Positions 43,301 through 56,064 of a stretch of 64,000 bases of DNA are shown piece by piece. Source of the DNA: Strigamia acuminata (taxonomy: Eukaryota > Arthropoda > Chilopoda > Geophilomorpha > Linotaeniidae); NCBI GenBank assembly GCA_949358305.1, contig OX442315.1, positions 31,150,427-31,214,426 of the forward strand. Direction: 5' to 3'. The notes under the pieces were generated by a model, which was given only the letters and a program-made list of their open reading frames with translations, had not been told where the DNA came from and made no database searches. The translations under genes were made by a program, and so were the position numbers. Each line of letters starts with the position of its first letter. The stretch's first letter is position 1.

Positions 43301-44289
43301 AACGTCCATGATTCACTTTTTATGTTAAATTCTTTTTATCCAGAAAAAAATAAAAATTAAAAAAAGTTTTAAAACGAAATATTATACGAAGCACCGCAGA
43401 ATAAAACCAGTAGAATTATGAAATAAATGAAAAAAAAAGCTATATAGAGTAAAGTGAGTATTCAAGAAAATGCAAAGCGAATTTGTTTCCAGTATTGACA
43501 TAATTGGAGATCGTTGCATTGATCTTTGCTTTGAATCGATTGCTTGAGCAATTAGCAGCTTTGGGCGCCCTGTGACGAGATGTTATCTTGGCAAGCAATC
43601 AGGTGCCCACATTCACGTGAACGTTACCTCGACAAGTAGTCCTTAGGGCTTTAATGTTGGGAAATAATTAAAATGCAGAAAATTACAATCAACCCAAGTT
43701 TCAATACATCGAGTGAAATGACAACAACATGCTAATCAATGCCCTTTAGTCACTGTAGCCGCGATTATCTACGATCAGGAGACTTTTTACGAGGTGGAAA
43801 AATTGTTTCGAGCTAACTTTCGAAAATCCAATGAATACAAGTTGAAATTGATTCTTTCTTTTAGGGAGTGATGGGGGTGGGAAAAAATTGTGACATTTCT
43901 TGGAATTTATTTATTAAGAATTTCTAGAATTTGAGTTGGTTTTGGTCGAAAAGATAAATAAAATTACTTCCCAGAGGAATAGCATGGACAAAGAATTCTA
44001 ATTAGACAAAACTGTAAATGTCGAAATTAATTTTCCTTGACAAATAAAATGATATAGAACTTTTTAAAAAAAATGAAGTTTGGAACACGGTAATACATAA
44101 ATAAAACACCGCATTAAAGTTTTCTTTTCTGTTATCCGATGCATAAAAATTTTCTCAAATTCGTTTAAGAAAAAAAATTAAATTGTGAAATGCGGGAAAC
44201 AATAACGTCTGGGTTTTACGATAAAATATTCATTTACTAAAGCCTAATTTCAAATCATATTGCAGCGTGGTCTTTGTCAAATAGGCCAT

Positions 44290-44810
44290 AGCATTGGTAA
44301 TTGACAATTAGTTTTTGCAATTAGAAATTGGTTTTTGCAATCGGTAATTGGTTTTTGCAATTGGCAATTAGTTTCTACAATTGGCAATTGGTTTTTGCAA
44401 TTGGCAATTGGTTTTTGCAATTGGCAATTGGTTTTTGCAATTGGCAATTGGTTTTTGCAATTGGCAATTGATTTTTGCAATTGGCAATTGGTTTCTACAA
44501 TTGGCAATTGGTTTTTGCAACTGGCAATTGGTTTTTGCAATTGGCAATTGATTTTTGCAATTAGTAATTGATTTTTGCAATTGGCAATTGATTTTTGCAA
44601 TTGGCAATTGGTTTTTGCAATTGACAATTGGTTTTTGCAATTGGCAATTGGTTTTTGCAATTGACAATTGGTTTTTGCAATTGGCAATTGGTTTTTGGAA
44701 TTGGCAATTGGTTTTTGCAATTGGAAATTGGTTTTTGCAATTGGCAATTGATTTTTGCAATTAGCAATTGAATTTTGCAGTTGGCAATTGGTTTTTGTAA
44801 TTAACAGTTG
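44290..44810. repeat. 20-bp minisatellite, about 25 units
   Basis: Unit TTGGCAATTGGTTTTTGCAA repeats about 25 times with substitutions only; no indel appears over more than 400 bp. The variant GTTTCTACAA recurs exactly 120 bp apart (44371 and 44491), hinting at a six-unit higher-order repeat. A decayed version continues to about 44970. Because the unit is stop-free on both strands it gives long ORFs (up to 156 codons, minus) that are artefacts. Confidence 0.95.
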
Positions 44811-46289
44811 GTTATATTGACAATTAACAGTTGGTTATATTGACAATTGACAATTGGTTATTAAAAATTGATAATTGGTTTTTGCAATTAGTTTTAGGCT
44901 CTTGGCAATTGGTTATTGGTAATTGGTTTTTGGCAATTAACTATTGGCAATTGGTTATTGGAAATTAGCTTTTGGCAATCTGCAATACTAACACATTAAT
45001 AACACAATAGTAACCATCAAAGAAACTGCAAGGCTCCTCCCTTCTGCTTTTGGTATTATGTTTTTTAAAATATTAATGAGGAAGTTATTTTAGTCAATTT
45101 ATTTGACGAATTATATTTTTGTAAATTCCATTTTCCCCCAAGAAAAGGCATAATATAATTTTACACGTACCTCCAGAAAGTCCACAGAGCAGCGCTATAC
45201 TTTTTCTTAAAATCCACCGTGTATAAGTGGCATTTTGAAGGTTGATGTTTTTGTCATGAAATCACATTCATTAATAGTTGAGCAGCAGGTTGCAACCGTT
45301 GTTCCTGGAAAAGTTAAACATTTTAAGCGTTAAATAAATAAATGACAGTGAAGTTAAAGTTATACCTAGAAATTTTTTTTTACTCAATTACACTTGTATA
45401 ACGGGACTTGTTGCATTAAAGAAGAAGTCTGCAGGTCGCTAAGCGGACTTCCATTGCATTCGAAACCCTTTAAGCGGAGAATGAATTTTTTAAACGTTTC
45501 TGAGCCCTTGGGTGTGTTCATACTCTTACGTTTCAAACTTCACCTTTATTCAATCGACTCCCATCTTTTTTGTGTTACCGTCTTTAACTTCATCGTCTCT
45601 AAGAAACCCCTTAACCGTAGATCGAGCGATGTTGTATAAATTGCTTATTATACGATGCTCCAGATCCAACAAAATTACTTTAATTAGATTTCGGAATTTA
45701 TTCCACAAAATTATCCCTACTTAATGATCCTCGAAGGGGTGACTTCACAATTTCATTTTGAAAAAAATAAAAAAAATAAAAATTTATTAAACGGGTTATA
45801 GAGCAGTTGAAAGAGCAAAGTTGTGTAAACAGTTTAAACTTTAAGTACTTCCTTTTATTTTCATTCAATCTCGATCCATAAAAATGGGGAAACATCGTTT
45901 TTAACTTTGCTCGATGGAAAAGAAATCAAGTTAATATCTAGATATCTAGATGAAAAGTAAGGATTTGATCACCTAGCAACGGGGGTTTGTTGCTAAGTGA
46001 CGAATAAATGAACCAATTGATTCCATTCAGACTTGCAGTGGATTAATAGAAAATTCTGTATGGATAGAGCATTCGAGGACTTTAGGAGGTCTTTAAGATG
46101 GCATCATAAGCTTATGTATTATAAGGAATGAATAAAGTGAATGACAGGTTAGATCAATGGTCCACTAACAAGTGGTGTAGCAAAAGTTAGACAGTTACAC
46201 TTATATTACTGGTCAGTAATCACTGACCAATTAATACACAAGTGTACGTACTTAAGTCGTACGCACAATACAGCTAATAACACATCGCC

Positions 46290-47620
46290 CCTTTTTAAGC
46301 TTTAGCAACAATACCAAATGGTAAATGAGTGAATTTAAATCGGCCAAATGGTGTAATGAACGTAGTAAGAAGTTGTGATTCTTTATCTAATTCGCACTGC
46401 CACAATTCGTGATTGGTGTCCAATTTTGAGAAATTCCCAGGCAACCAAATAAATTTTCTACGTTTGGCATTGGAAAAATTTCCCGTTTGACGTAGTTGAC
46501 GCACATGCGGATGCTTCCGTCAGGTTTTGGGACCATGACAAGGCCGGAATACCAATCGGTTGGTTCGTCGACTGGCAGAATGATGCCCAAAAGTAGCATT
46601 TTGTCCAAGTTTTTCCTGATTTTATCCAATTTAGGAATTGGAGCTCAACGAGGTCAAAGTCGAATTTTATACGAAATTTTAACGCGCCCAAGACCTTGGA
46701 AGATGTTTGGAAATTCAATCTCAGGTTGTACAGATGAACTGGATTTCTTCGGTGTTTCTGTCTGTAACTGCACACATGTTACAATGCCCAAATCCTCGAA
46801 CGTGTTGCCATCTAACAATGGTTGACCAAGATCTCTGACCACAAATATATCCGTCAGTTTCTTCCTTGATACGAAATGTCGTCCCAAAAACTGCCCACCT
46901 TGTCCAAAGCTCCTTGGTTTGTGTTTTGCAGAATTTTCCCTGATTTTCGTAATTTGATCGATGGGAAATACTCTCTAAATACTGCCAGTAAAATGCAAGT
47001 GACGTCCGCTGCGGTATTGGCACGAAACAACAGTCGTACATACCGTATTTCGGATGAGACGTACCATCATGTCGTTTTCCGTATATGGAGTTTACAGTCA
47101 AAACCCAGAAAATGATATTCGGATTCTTCGTCCTCTTCTCGTACTATTTCAACGGTTGCTGCTTTTGCTGATTGGCACATTCGCAAATAGTGACCAACTT
47201 TTTTACAATTGGCACATTTAGACATAATAGCTGGACATTTAGGCGTATAATGTGTCTGGTATCCGCATTTATCGCATGCTTCGCTGTTTTCTTTCCGTTT
47301 TAATTTCCGTTTTAACGTCCAGCGCTGGTTGCAGGTCTCCCTGTTGTCGTTGAACTTGTTCGTTCATTTGAGCCGTTTCAATCGCTTTCTTTAACGTCTA
47401 ATCTTCTACCAGCTGCAATATTTCGCATAATTGTCAATTCCTCATGCTGACGACAATGCGGTCGCAAATCAATGTGTCGTGAATATTATCAACAGTTAAT
47501 TTACTTAATTCGCAAATGTTGGCCATTGAATATAGCGCAGTGATGAAATCGTTTGCGAGGGGCGTCGCTCGGTACAACGCTCGATATCCGTCATCTAGAG
47601 ACCATGCATTTAATTACCGA
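46290..47620 (-). mobile_element. Decayed Ty3/gypsy retrotransposon fragment (gag-PR-RT)
   Basis: Minus-strand order is gag, protease, RT. Gag capsid-like residues lie at about 47330-47610 (FITALYSMANICELSKL). Two CCHC zinc knuckles lie at about 47165-47290 (CDKCGYQTHYTPKC and CANCKKVGHYLRMC). A protease tail is at about 46800-46870 (FVVRDLGQPLL). RT palm motifs are at 46297-46630 (LVMVPKPDGSIRMCVNY; ESQLLTTFITPFGRF, LPFGI). The frame shifts several times and RT is cut before its YxDD box. RNase H and integrase are absent. A dead copy. Confidence 0.85.
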
Positions 47621-49475
47621 GGATTTAGATTCAAGCTAAAGTAACACTCAGGTTTGTGTGCACACGTTGCTGTGTATCTTGGGCACAAACTTTTGTTTGT
47701 CACCTACTTAAGGAAAAGGAGTTAATTAAATCTTTTAGTCTTAGTCTCGTGTTTCGATTGGGTTGTCAGAACGTGTGTTGATGCACAAAATAGTACCTAA
47801 AGGCTTGAGAAACTCGTGAGAGACCTGAGGGGTGCCATAAGGTCAGGGCTCAGGTAGATGCAGCTCTTGTCTGATTAGGTTACAACAGAATGTGATTCAA
47901 TTTCTGATGTAAGAGCATGACAACTTTCATTAATGGCTTGGGTTTATTGTTTGAGCACCATCTTGATGACGAGAATTTTTTTTTTTTTTTTTTTTACCTT
48001 TGCATTTTTGTTTTTGTTTTTGTTTTGTAATTGAATTATTTTATTTTGTTTTTAAGTCAACGTTTATTTGTTTGTTTATATATTTTTGGGTTTTATGGGG
48101 AGCGACTGGTGGCAAAATTGAGTTACATTTTGAATCTTCTCATTAAAAGGCGGATGAAGCGAAAGCGGAAAATGTGGCATGAAGGCGGAACGAATTCGTG
48201 AAACAATTTTTAGAGGCAAGAAAACAACTCTTTTAATGCGGTTCGCTTTAATCTAAGAAAATTTAACTTCTAAGCTATTTTCGTTGTGCACAATCTGGAT
48301 CTGGGGAGGAGATTAAAAGTTGGTTATTAGATGTTCGTTTCTGCATTTAGTTCGCTCCCGAAGGCGCTGGGATCTTGGATTCCGTGACTTGACTTGTGGA
48401 ACGGAAACGGACGAGTGGGAAGGAAAGAAGTAAGTAATCTTTTAAAAGCAATAACTACAAGCTGCAGGTAATCTTGAGAATTCGGATTTATAAAGGGTAA
48501 CATTAGTGTATAAAAACGATTTTATGTCACGAAATACAAGTTAGGACTTTTTAAATGACGGTAATCCAAATTTCAATCCTGGGTCCGAGGCTAAAGGTTC
48601 AATGACTACCATCGTGTTTTGTTGTTGTTTGCCCGGGAAAAATTAACGAACTGCAAGTTTTTACTGAGAAATGGTGATCCTCTCTGATTGGAACGATTTG
48701 CAAAATTTATAAAAGGTCTTTAATGATACTTACAATTGTGGTTTAACTATTTTTGCAGCGGCGAATTTTTTTTTTTTTACATAAAAAATATGAAAACTAG
48801 CTTTAAAATTACTACCGGTACAATACAGAAACTAGAAAATTCTTTCAGACACAAAATGTAAGTAATAACATCTAAGAAGACTTTTAATGTTTTTACTACT
48901 GTTCATAACATGAGAAAATAACATTTTAAAAGCATTATTTACAACTCTGGCTTTAAAATGCACAAAATGCAAACGTATTTCGGAGAAATAGAAAAAAAAT
49001 CCGTGCCAAATTTTGTAAAAAATATTTTCAATGCAACAAATTTCCATTCGTTGTTAACATTCAATTAAGACAAAAATTGAAAATTGAAAATCTTTATTAC
49101 ACTATACTCTTAAAAGAATAAAAGTTGGTTGTGTTTCTCTTTCCACAGGGGATCACTGATATGTTTTATTTTAAGCATTTCAAAAAGATAAGTAAAAATG
49201 TATTTCTAAAATTTATAGAAAAGTTCTCGCCGCACTGTGAAAGCAGCTTATAATACATTGTAAATTTAACTAGTAAATTATTGAGCACTGTATACGTATT
49301 GTATATTGTATGAGCAAGTGATAGATGTTTTTCCTTCACTTTAATAACTTGTTGTACCCGTGGGGATTGCTTTTCCATTAACGAATCATGACATTCGAGG
49401 TTCCAGCAGTGCCATATTGGACAATTGCACTTGTTCTGGACACTGAATCCAGACGTACAATATTATTAAAACTTC

Positions 49476-49582
49476 TACCGCATTTTTTCGATTTTAAGAC
49501 ACATTTTTATCTTCTTGTATACGACTCCAAAAACGGGGTGCGTCTTACAATCGATGGCATCTTAGAATCGAAGAAATATGTG
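49476..49582. mobile_element. Short inverted-repeat element, pogo/Tigger-MITE-like
   Basis: The left end TACCGCATTTTTTCGATTTT continues AAGACACA; the right end, reverse-complemented, reads CACATATTTCTTCGATTCTA then AGATGCC. These are imperfect terminal inverted repeats of about 26 bp. Inside, GTGCGTCTTACAATCG repeats the motif. The GTGCGTCTTA/TAAGACGCAC pattern recalls a widespread class of animal MITEs; the family call is tentative. Confidence 0.45.
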
Positions 49583-49617
49583 TTTCGAGTGCATATATAT
49601 AACTTTGATTTGATTAA

Positions 49618-49724
49618 GATTGATTTGAATGTGAATTCAGACATACCAAAGGCCTTTTGCCTGTTACCGCTAGTTTCTGAAATGCCTTTGGTATTTATTA
49701 TTATATTTGTTATTCAAATCAATC
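49618..49724. repeat. Nested perfect inverted repeats (107-nt hairpin)
   Basis: Outer arms GATTGATTTGAAT (49618-49630) and ATTCAAATCAATC (49712-49724) are perfectly complementary. Inner arms ATACCAAAGGC (49643-49653) and GCCTTTGGTAT (49684-49694) are too, with a 30-nt loop. Confidence 0.75.
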
Positions 49725-50292
49725 TCAATTAAACACACAATACTGTACGTCTAGATGTACACAATGAAGAAAGTTGTTTCAGAGTTTCGGTGTTAAGAAG
49801 TAGAAAGTTTCAAGAAGGTTTACAAGCATTTAATAATGTACGAAATAGAAGAGGCGAAAACTACTGTTGCACTTGGTATTGACCAGGAGCAGGTCTTTCA
49901 CCGGGTATGTTTAATTTAGTTTGGAATTCGTGGGTTGTGTAAAAATTTATAGCCAGCACGTACAGTGGGCAAAACAAATAATCAGACGCCTCGCTTTTGT
50001 GATGTGCATGCATCCCTGATTTCTTGTGGACTTCAATATATTTAATGTCGATCAATATAAATCCAAAGTGTCCATTGGAACTTCCATTTCCAATATCAAT
50101 CGATCGATAAAACTGGGAATTTTAAATATATTGATGGACACATGAAATCAGAAATGTATTACGATGATATCTAACAGAATTTGTAGATATTACCCAGAAC
50201 GCGTGGGCGATTGTTTGCTAACCAACACGCTGTACACATGTCATTTTACACAAATTTAGTTCAGAAATAAAATAACTAAACTAAATTTGGTT

Positions 50293-50591
50293 GTATAGAT
50301 CAGCGGTCGGCAACAGGCGGACCGCGGTCTGGACACATTTTTTCTTTGGTTTATTTGGTTTTTCGGTGTTTTTTTTCTTGTTTTTCCTGTTTTTTTCATG
50401 TTTTTTAGGTTTTATTGGTATTTTTTGGGTTGTGTGTGTTTATTGGGGGGTTTATTTGGTTTTTAAGTGTTTTTTTTTCGTTTTCTTAGGTTTTTAGTAA
50501 GGTTTTTAAGTGTTTTTTTCTGGACCTCGATAAAAATTTTCAATAGTATCCGGACCCCACTTAAAATTACTTGCCGACCCCTGGTATAGAT
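50293..50591. mobile_element. hAT-type MITE with 8-bp target-site duplication
   Basis: Element 50301-50583 (283 bp). Termini CAGCGGTCGGCAA and TTGCCGACCCCTG are inverted repeats with one mismatch in 13. It is flanked by perfect 8-bp duplications GTATAGAT (50293-50300 and 50584-50591). CAG...CTG ends and 8-bp duplications are established hAT features. The middle is a T-rich simple sequence (TTTTTTGGTTTTTTAGG-like) with no transposase. Confidence 0.9.
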
Positions 50592-50991
50592 GTTTATCGG
50601 TAGTTATCGAGGCCACAGGAGGCCGAACAAAGTGCTAATTGTGTAAAATAATTTTTAAAATAATTATTTTCAAGGAGATTGATGTTTAGTCTGATTTCAG
50701 AAAAAGTAAGGCTTTAATAAAAAAAAAGATCTAAGCCACTCTAATCGATTCTGAAGGCAGGCAGCTTCTGTATGATCCTGTTTGGTAATTAGAAATGTTT
50801 TAAGTGCAAGCACGTCACAAAGGTGAAGTGTCTGATTCTTGATTTTGAATACTGTATTGAAAAGTTTCGGTAAATTACACAGAATTAAATGAAATTATTT
50901 ATTTGCATGTGCAGTTCTTGTCTGAATTAAACGAAATTTATTGGACGTTATACATGCAGAAATTTGGTTTTTCAATTAAATTTATTTAAAT

Positions 50992-51085
50992 CAGGGGCTG
51001 TCCAACTGCTACAGGGACAGGAGCCAAAACATCTTTAGAGTTGGGCTGTGGGCCAGAAGGAAAATTTTCAAATTGGGGTGCAACC
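50992..51085. mobile_element. Possible hAT MITE fragment, one end only
   Basis: Begins CAGGGGCTGTCCAACTGCTA and has GGGCTGTGGGCCAGA inside, resembling hAT MITE ends of the CAGGGGTGTCCAAC type. I cannot find the partner end, so it is a truncated copy or a chance match. Confidence 0.4.
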
Positions 51086-52821
51086 AGAAATCAAACATTT
51101 TTCTTTGTTCTTTTTTTTTTATTTCTTTTTTTTTTTTACAAAAAGAAGAAAAAAATCTCTTAATAACATTGCAAAGTTTTTCAATAATACGACCCAGAAA
51201 ACATTTGTCTGTTGTGTAATGCTGTGTTCCTGGAAATCTTACCTAATATTGTAGTTATTAATGCAAAAGGGCAATCTTGGGTTCAGTTGATTACAGTTGA
51301 ATGCCACAAGGGACTTGAATCTTTAAAATAGTTGTTTGTCCACGGAATGAATGTTAGCAAACCAAGTACACCTTGTTAAAGTAATGCAACACAGAATATT
51401 TATTTTAATCAGTTACAAATTAAGTTAAAGTGCAATGCACTGATTAGAATACAAATCTAATAAGTTCAAAGCTTACGAAATAGATGAGTATATGCTTGTT
51501 AACTTCAAGATGATCCTTTCTCCCATTGGCCGAGCCATTTCACTTGTGTACTGATACAAAAAAATAGACCCAAACACCAGACATTGTAATTGATTACCTA
51601 TTGTTATGAAATTGTTGGCTTTCCTGACAAAGCAATCAATAAACTGAACAAACATGTATGCCGTGAATGCTGTAGAAATTCTGGAAATGGCTGCGAACAG
51701 CTCATGCGTTGGAACTGATACGATATCGTTTAAACACTTAAACAGGTCTTCTGATTGATCTTTAAGTGGTCAGGTCTCGGAGTCCATTAGTAGTAACAAG
51801 TGGTCAATCTGTAACTCCGAATGTGTGTTTAGAGTTATCACGATAAATCGCAAAGTTCCAATATCACGGATCAATACTAAACGTTTTTCAGCTTAGCAGT
51901 GACAGTGCGTGAACGCAGTTTGGAGGTAGGACCAAGATTGAAATTGGCGGAGGAGAAAATCCTCAATTTCACTTGCGGCGCATGTGCAGAGCATATTGCT
52001 GTGTCTAGTAACTACACATCACGACGGTGGCAACACCCTACTTGCCGGCTTGAATTCGTGGCAACCAGTTAGGTTAACATGACATTGGACTTGGAATCCA
52101 TGACCAGAATCCACGAGGAAACTAAGGGCCCGCTGTGCAACTTAAGACACCCTTTTTTACACACAAACATTTCTAAAAATCGACAAAATTGTTTTGATTT
52201 GGACAGTCATACGTCTCGATGTAAATTAAAGATCTAGAGGAAACATCTCTTTTTTCTAAACACAGATTTGCATTCTTGTATTAGCCGGTTTTCAACATTT
52301 TAGCACCACAGGGTGAAGCGACTTTGAAACCGGCAGGGAAAAAGTTGTTGTTGCTGCTTTAAATTGAGCCGTTGCGGCATTTATGTGTTTAAAGGAAGGG
52401 AAATAAAAAATTTCTCTAATTTCTTTAAAGTAACCTGAAAAAAGGTTATGTATCATTTTTAACTGTCAAACTTAGGGGTATTATTTAAAAGCATTGTTAA
52501 CCTTCTAACCGATCGGTAATTGTTCCACCATGACAATTCTCAAAAGTTTATAATTACTGTCACAAGGTGGCTTTATTTATATGATGACAAACAAGCAGGT
52601 GAATTCAAGCACAAATTTGCGTTTTTAGCATGTTTTTATGCGTTAGTGATGAAGATGGTGATTTGCATGTTTTAACTATATCTGAGGTTCCATGTATGCT
52701 TTTAGCTATAAAATCGATGTTTTTAGCTACAAAGTTGATGTTAAATCAAAATTTTTAGCTACAAAAATAGATATTTTTGCACTTTTTGATGAATTTTGGC
52801 GTTACAGCTGAACAATACCGT

Positions 52822-53650
52822 GTAATAACTAGGGTTTCTCAAAAACGCACTTTTTGAAAAACTGGTATTTCGGTATTCAATGTTCAAAAAAACCGGGAAA
52901 CCGGTAATTTTCGGTAATAAAGTAAAATAAAATAGCTACAATGTTAAATATATTTTTATTTTTTTTCTTTTTTATAAAATAAAATTTTTAAAAATATTTT
53001 TTTTTCTGAAGATTTTTGTCACATTTTGGATACGATCTTTAATACATTTAATGTTCTGATTTAAAAAAATTATTTTCTGGTTAATTTGTCTGCTGAAACC
53101 AGTTAATGAAACAGAATTCAGGGTCAAGTTAATAACATACTTCTTCAATTGGGTTTGTAATTTTTACGCCATTTTAAAACATACAAGAAAACTTTCAAAA
53201 ATTTAGAGAAATTTTTTTTTTAAATATGGTAATAACAATAATAATTATAAATAATAATAAAGTAGAGAAGTTTTTTGTAAATAAATTTCTTGCTCTTTTA
53301 AATCCGAATCAAACAAGGTCAGAGAAAGAGAAAGGGGAACCTCAGTGAGTCAAACCTCTCAAGCAGGTGCCTCTCACATTCCTAAAAATATTACAACTAC
53401 TATTGGACCAAATTTTTACTCAAAAAAAATATAAAAAACCACAATAATAATTAATTGAAAATAAAAATAGTTAAAAACCGACCATTTCCATTCCTAAAAT
53501 GAAATATTTTGGCGGTGTTTTCCCTATTTTTCTCCCAATAAAAACCGGTAAAAATACGGAAATAAATACGGTATTCGGTATTCGGTTTTTTTAAAAAAAA
53601 TACCGATTATTGATACCGGTAAATACCGGTAGAGAAACCCTAGTAATAAC
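52822..53650. mobile_element. hAT-type non-autonomous element with 8-bp duplication
   Basis: Element 52830-53642 (813 bp) with termini TAGGGTTTCTC and GAGAAACCCTA, perfect 11-bp inverted repeats. Perfect 8-bp duplications GTAATAAC flank it at 52822-52829 and 53643-53650. Subterminal zones repeat CCGGTA/TACCGG and CGGTATT several times on both ends, as transposase-binding sites often do. The interior is AT-rich and non-coding. Confidence 0.88.
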
Positions 53651-53905
53651 AGAAGAGTAACAGTGTTATTGAGAAAAAATGTACGCATGGTGTTTGTTTA
53701 CCTCGGTGTTTACAAATTGTCATTAATGACGTGAAATTCCAGAATGCATTGCATTGGTTTCCTTTTTCAAATGGTAAAAACATGGTTTGATCATTTAAAA
53801 CCACTAATACTTGATTATTGTAAGTTTTGCAAAAAAAAATATTCTATAACCTTTTTAAGGTTATTTTAAAGGCAGTGGCTACGTTCGACGTAAACGTATT
53901 ATTTC

Positions 53906-54137
53906 CAAGGCGCGCTGTGATTGGTTGAGAGCTAACGATGGCGCTTAGTTTCATCAATGTAAGTTTTCTCAAATCGATGTATTTCGAGGGGTTAGCTTCT
54001 TTTTCCTAACAAGGGGGACGTAGCCCACCCTTGACCCCCCCCAGACCTAACCTTAGCTGTTTTTAGCAATGTAGACAGAACGGGGTTTTTCGTCAATGTA
54101 ATTTAATGCATCTCTCAACCAATCACAGCGCGCCTTG
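53906..54137. mobile_element. MITE-like element with perfect 26-bp inverted repeats
   Basis: 53906-53931 and 54112-54137 are exact reverse complements (CAAGGCGCGCTGTGATTGG.. and ..CCAATCACAGCGCGCCTTG). Complementarity continues outward imperfectly through GACGTA/TACGTC, so true ends lie about 20 bp further out. The interior holds a C-run (ACCCCCCCC-like). No transposase and no clear target duplication found. Confidence 0.75.
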
Positions 54138-56064
54138 AAAAATATACGTCCAGTTCGTATTTCAAACAGTTTAGAGAAATTTTTCATTTCTCTTCCTATG
54201 ACCATTAACTGTTTTTATGACATTTTCTTTCGTGTAGCTAAAGCACGTAAGTAAACTAATTTATTTTTGTGTTTACCACTAATCAATAGCATGAAACAAA
54301 CTTGATGGCTCACGCTTTACTCACGGTCACGGCATCTCCTTTGGGCTCACGCCATCGTCACATGATGTAAGTCACCACGCATTCATGGACTCCTTTGTGG
54401 GTTTGGTGAAGAGAAAGATTTGAATTCTCGAAAGAAAATAAAGTAATCTCTGATGAGAAATTGATTGAACTTTTGACTTGCCTTGATATTTTGCTGAGAT
54501 GAATAAAAACCATGCTTTTTTTGGTAAAGACAAGATTTATTGTGTTAAAAAAGAGGTTTACATTTTTTAAAACAGGAACAAAAGGTTATAATTGAGATGA
54601 CTAAAAACTAGACTTCCGTTTACGCGGCGTCTGATCTCTACACAAAATTACCACCACGATATTGGCTCCCCTGCACGACTCTGCGCATGGACGCACGTCC
54701 TTTTGCTCCTAAAACACACTAGTTTTCACAAAAGAAGCCTGTTTTTATTGATCGATTTTTTCGAATCTTCTAACCTCATGCACTCTTCATCTCTTGTGTC
54801 CAGCAGGTCGTTCCTCCTGGGAATGTCTACTTGGCAGTGATAGGAACGGGTCCTTGTTCCCTGGCGTTTCGTGTGTAATGAATGTTGGATGATGTATGTC
54901 GAGCCGTGGATTCTGTCTTTTAACCCTTTTGTTTGGTTTAAGTAAAACTTGAGTGTGATTGGTGCGTGCAAAATTGAAGCTCAATCATGCATGATAAAGG
55001 AGGTGTAAAGGAGAGTCCATTAGGAGTGGAACCGGAGAAAGGAAACGCGAGCACAACACACGACAAGAGACTATCGGATTTCGCTGAGAGTTTGGTTGGC
55101 AATGCTTGTCTTAGGGGGAAACAGGTGTGACAATTAGAAATGACGGCGTGTCGACTCTCGTTAATCATTACTTTAGCCTTTAAGTGACAGATGTTGACTT
55201 TCCCAACATCACAGTTTTTCGGTTTAGAAGGATTTGGGATGTAATAAGGTGAAGGAGAAGAGGTTTAAGTTTCGTTTCAATCGGTGGAAGCTAAACGCAG
55301 TGCTAAGCTGAATTAGATGGGAAAAACGCTTCTACAACTAAGAATATAAATTTAAAATTCAAATCTGTTTTTATTTTTCGTTTTTCTTTCGGCGGTGAAA
55401 TTATTTGATAATTGCAAGTTTTAAGTTTTGGCATACCATAATCTTGAGGGGGGATACGGTCGTCACCCGAAAATAACACCACGGTGTTGTATTCAAGTTT
55501 CTTTGAAAACTGTAATTTGTGAAACATTGTTGAAAAATTCGAATATAACACTACTTTTTGTAATTTTCCAATGACGAACTTGCGTTCTGGCAAGACTGTT
55601 TAGGTATTTACTTTTACTCCTGCAAATCTTACTCCAAAAGTTTAGAATTGTATTGTCGATAAAATGTACTGTCGATCTGAACTGCAAATCGAATTACGTG
55701 CGATTTAAATTTTCATGACGTTGGGTATAGTCACGTCGACAGAAAAGGAGACGCTGCAGACAAGTGTTTTGGAAATATGAAACGAACAAACCAGCGACAT
55801 GGTAACAACTATAGGGACATGCTCGGCTAGACCATTATTAAAGGTTTCATCAGTTGCAGATTAATATCCTTTTAGTCCCTAGTGGTATGGTTAAACCGCA
55901 TACAAAAAATTGCTAGAATCTAATTATTTGCAAAAATGAACTTTGAAAACAAATATAGAATAAAATTTAACGGACAAAATTTTATTTTTACACAATGGGT
56001 GAAAAATTGGACCATTTTAGAGATTTTTATTTACTCGGTGCATTCACACACAGGGTATTTAAAT

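Noticed and set aside
44277-44767. Several 68-156-codon ORFs on both strands
   Set aside because: All arise from the stop-free 20-bp minisatellite; no start context, promoter or conserved protein.
46210-46229. 8-bp stem with 4-nt loop (TGGTCAGTAATCACTGACCA) as a terminator
   Set aside because: Eukaryotic context; a single short hairpin is weak evidence and may be chance or the edge of the gypsy relic.
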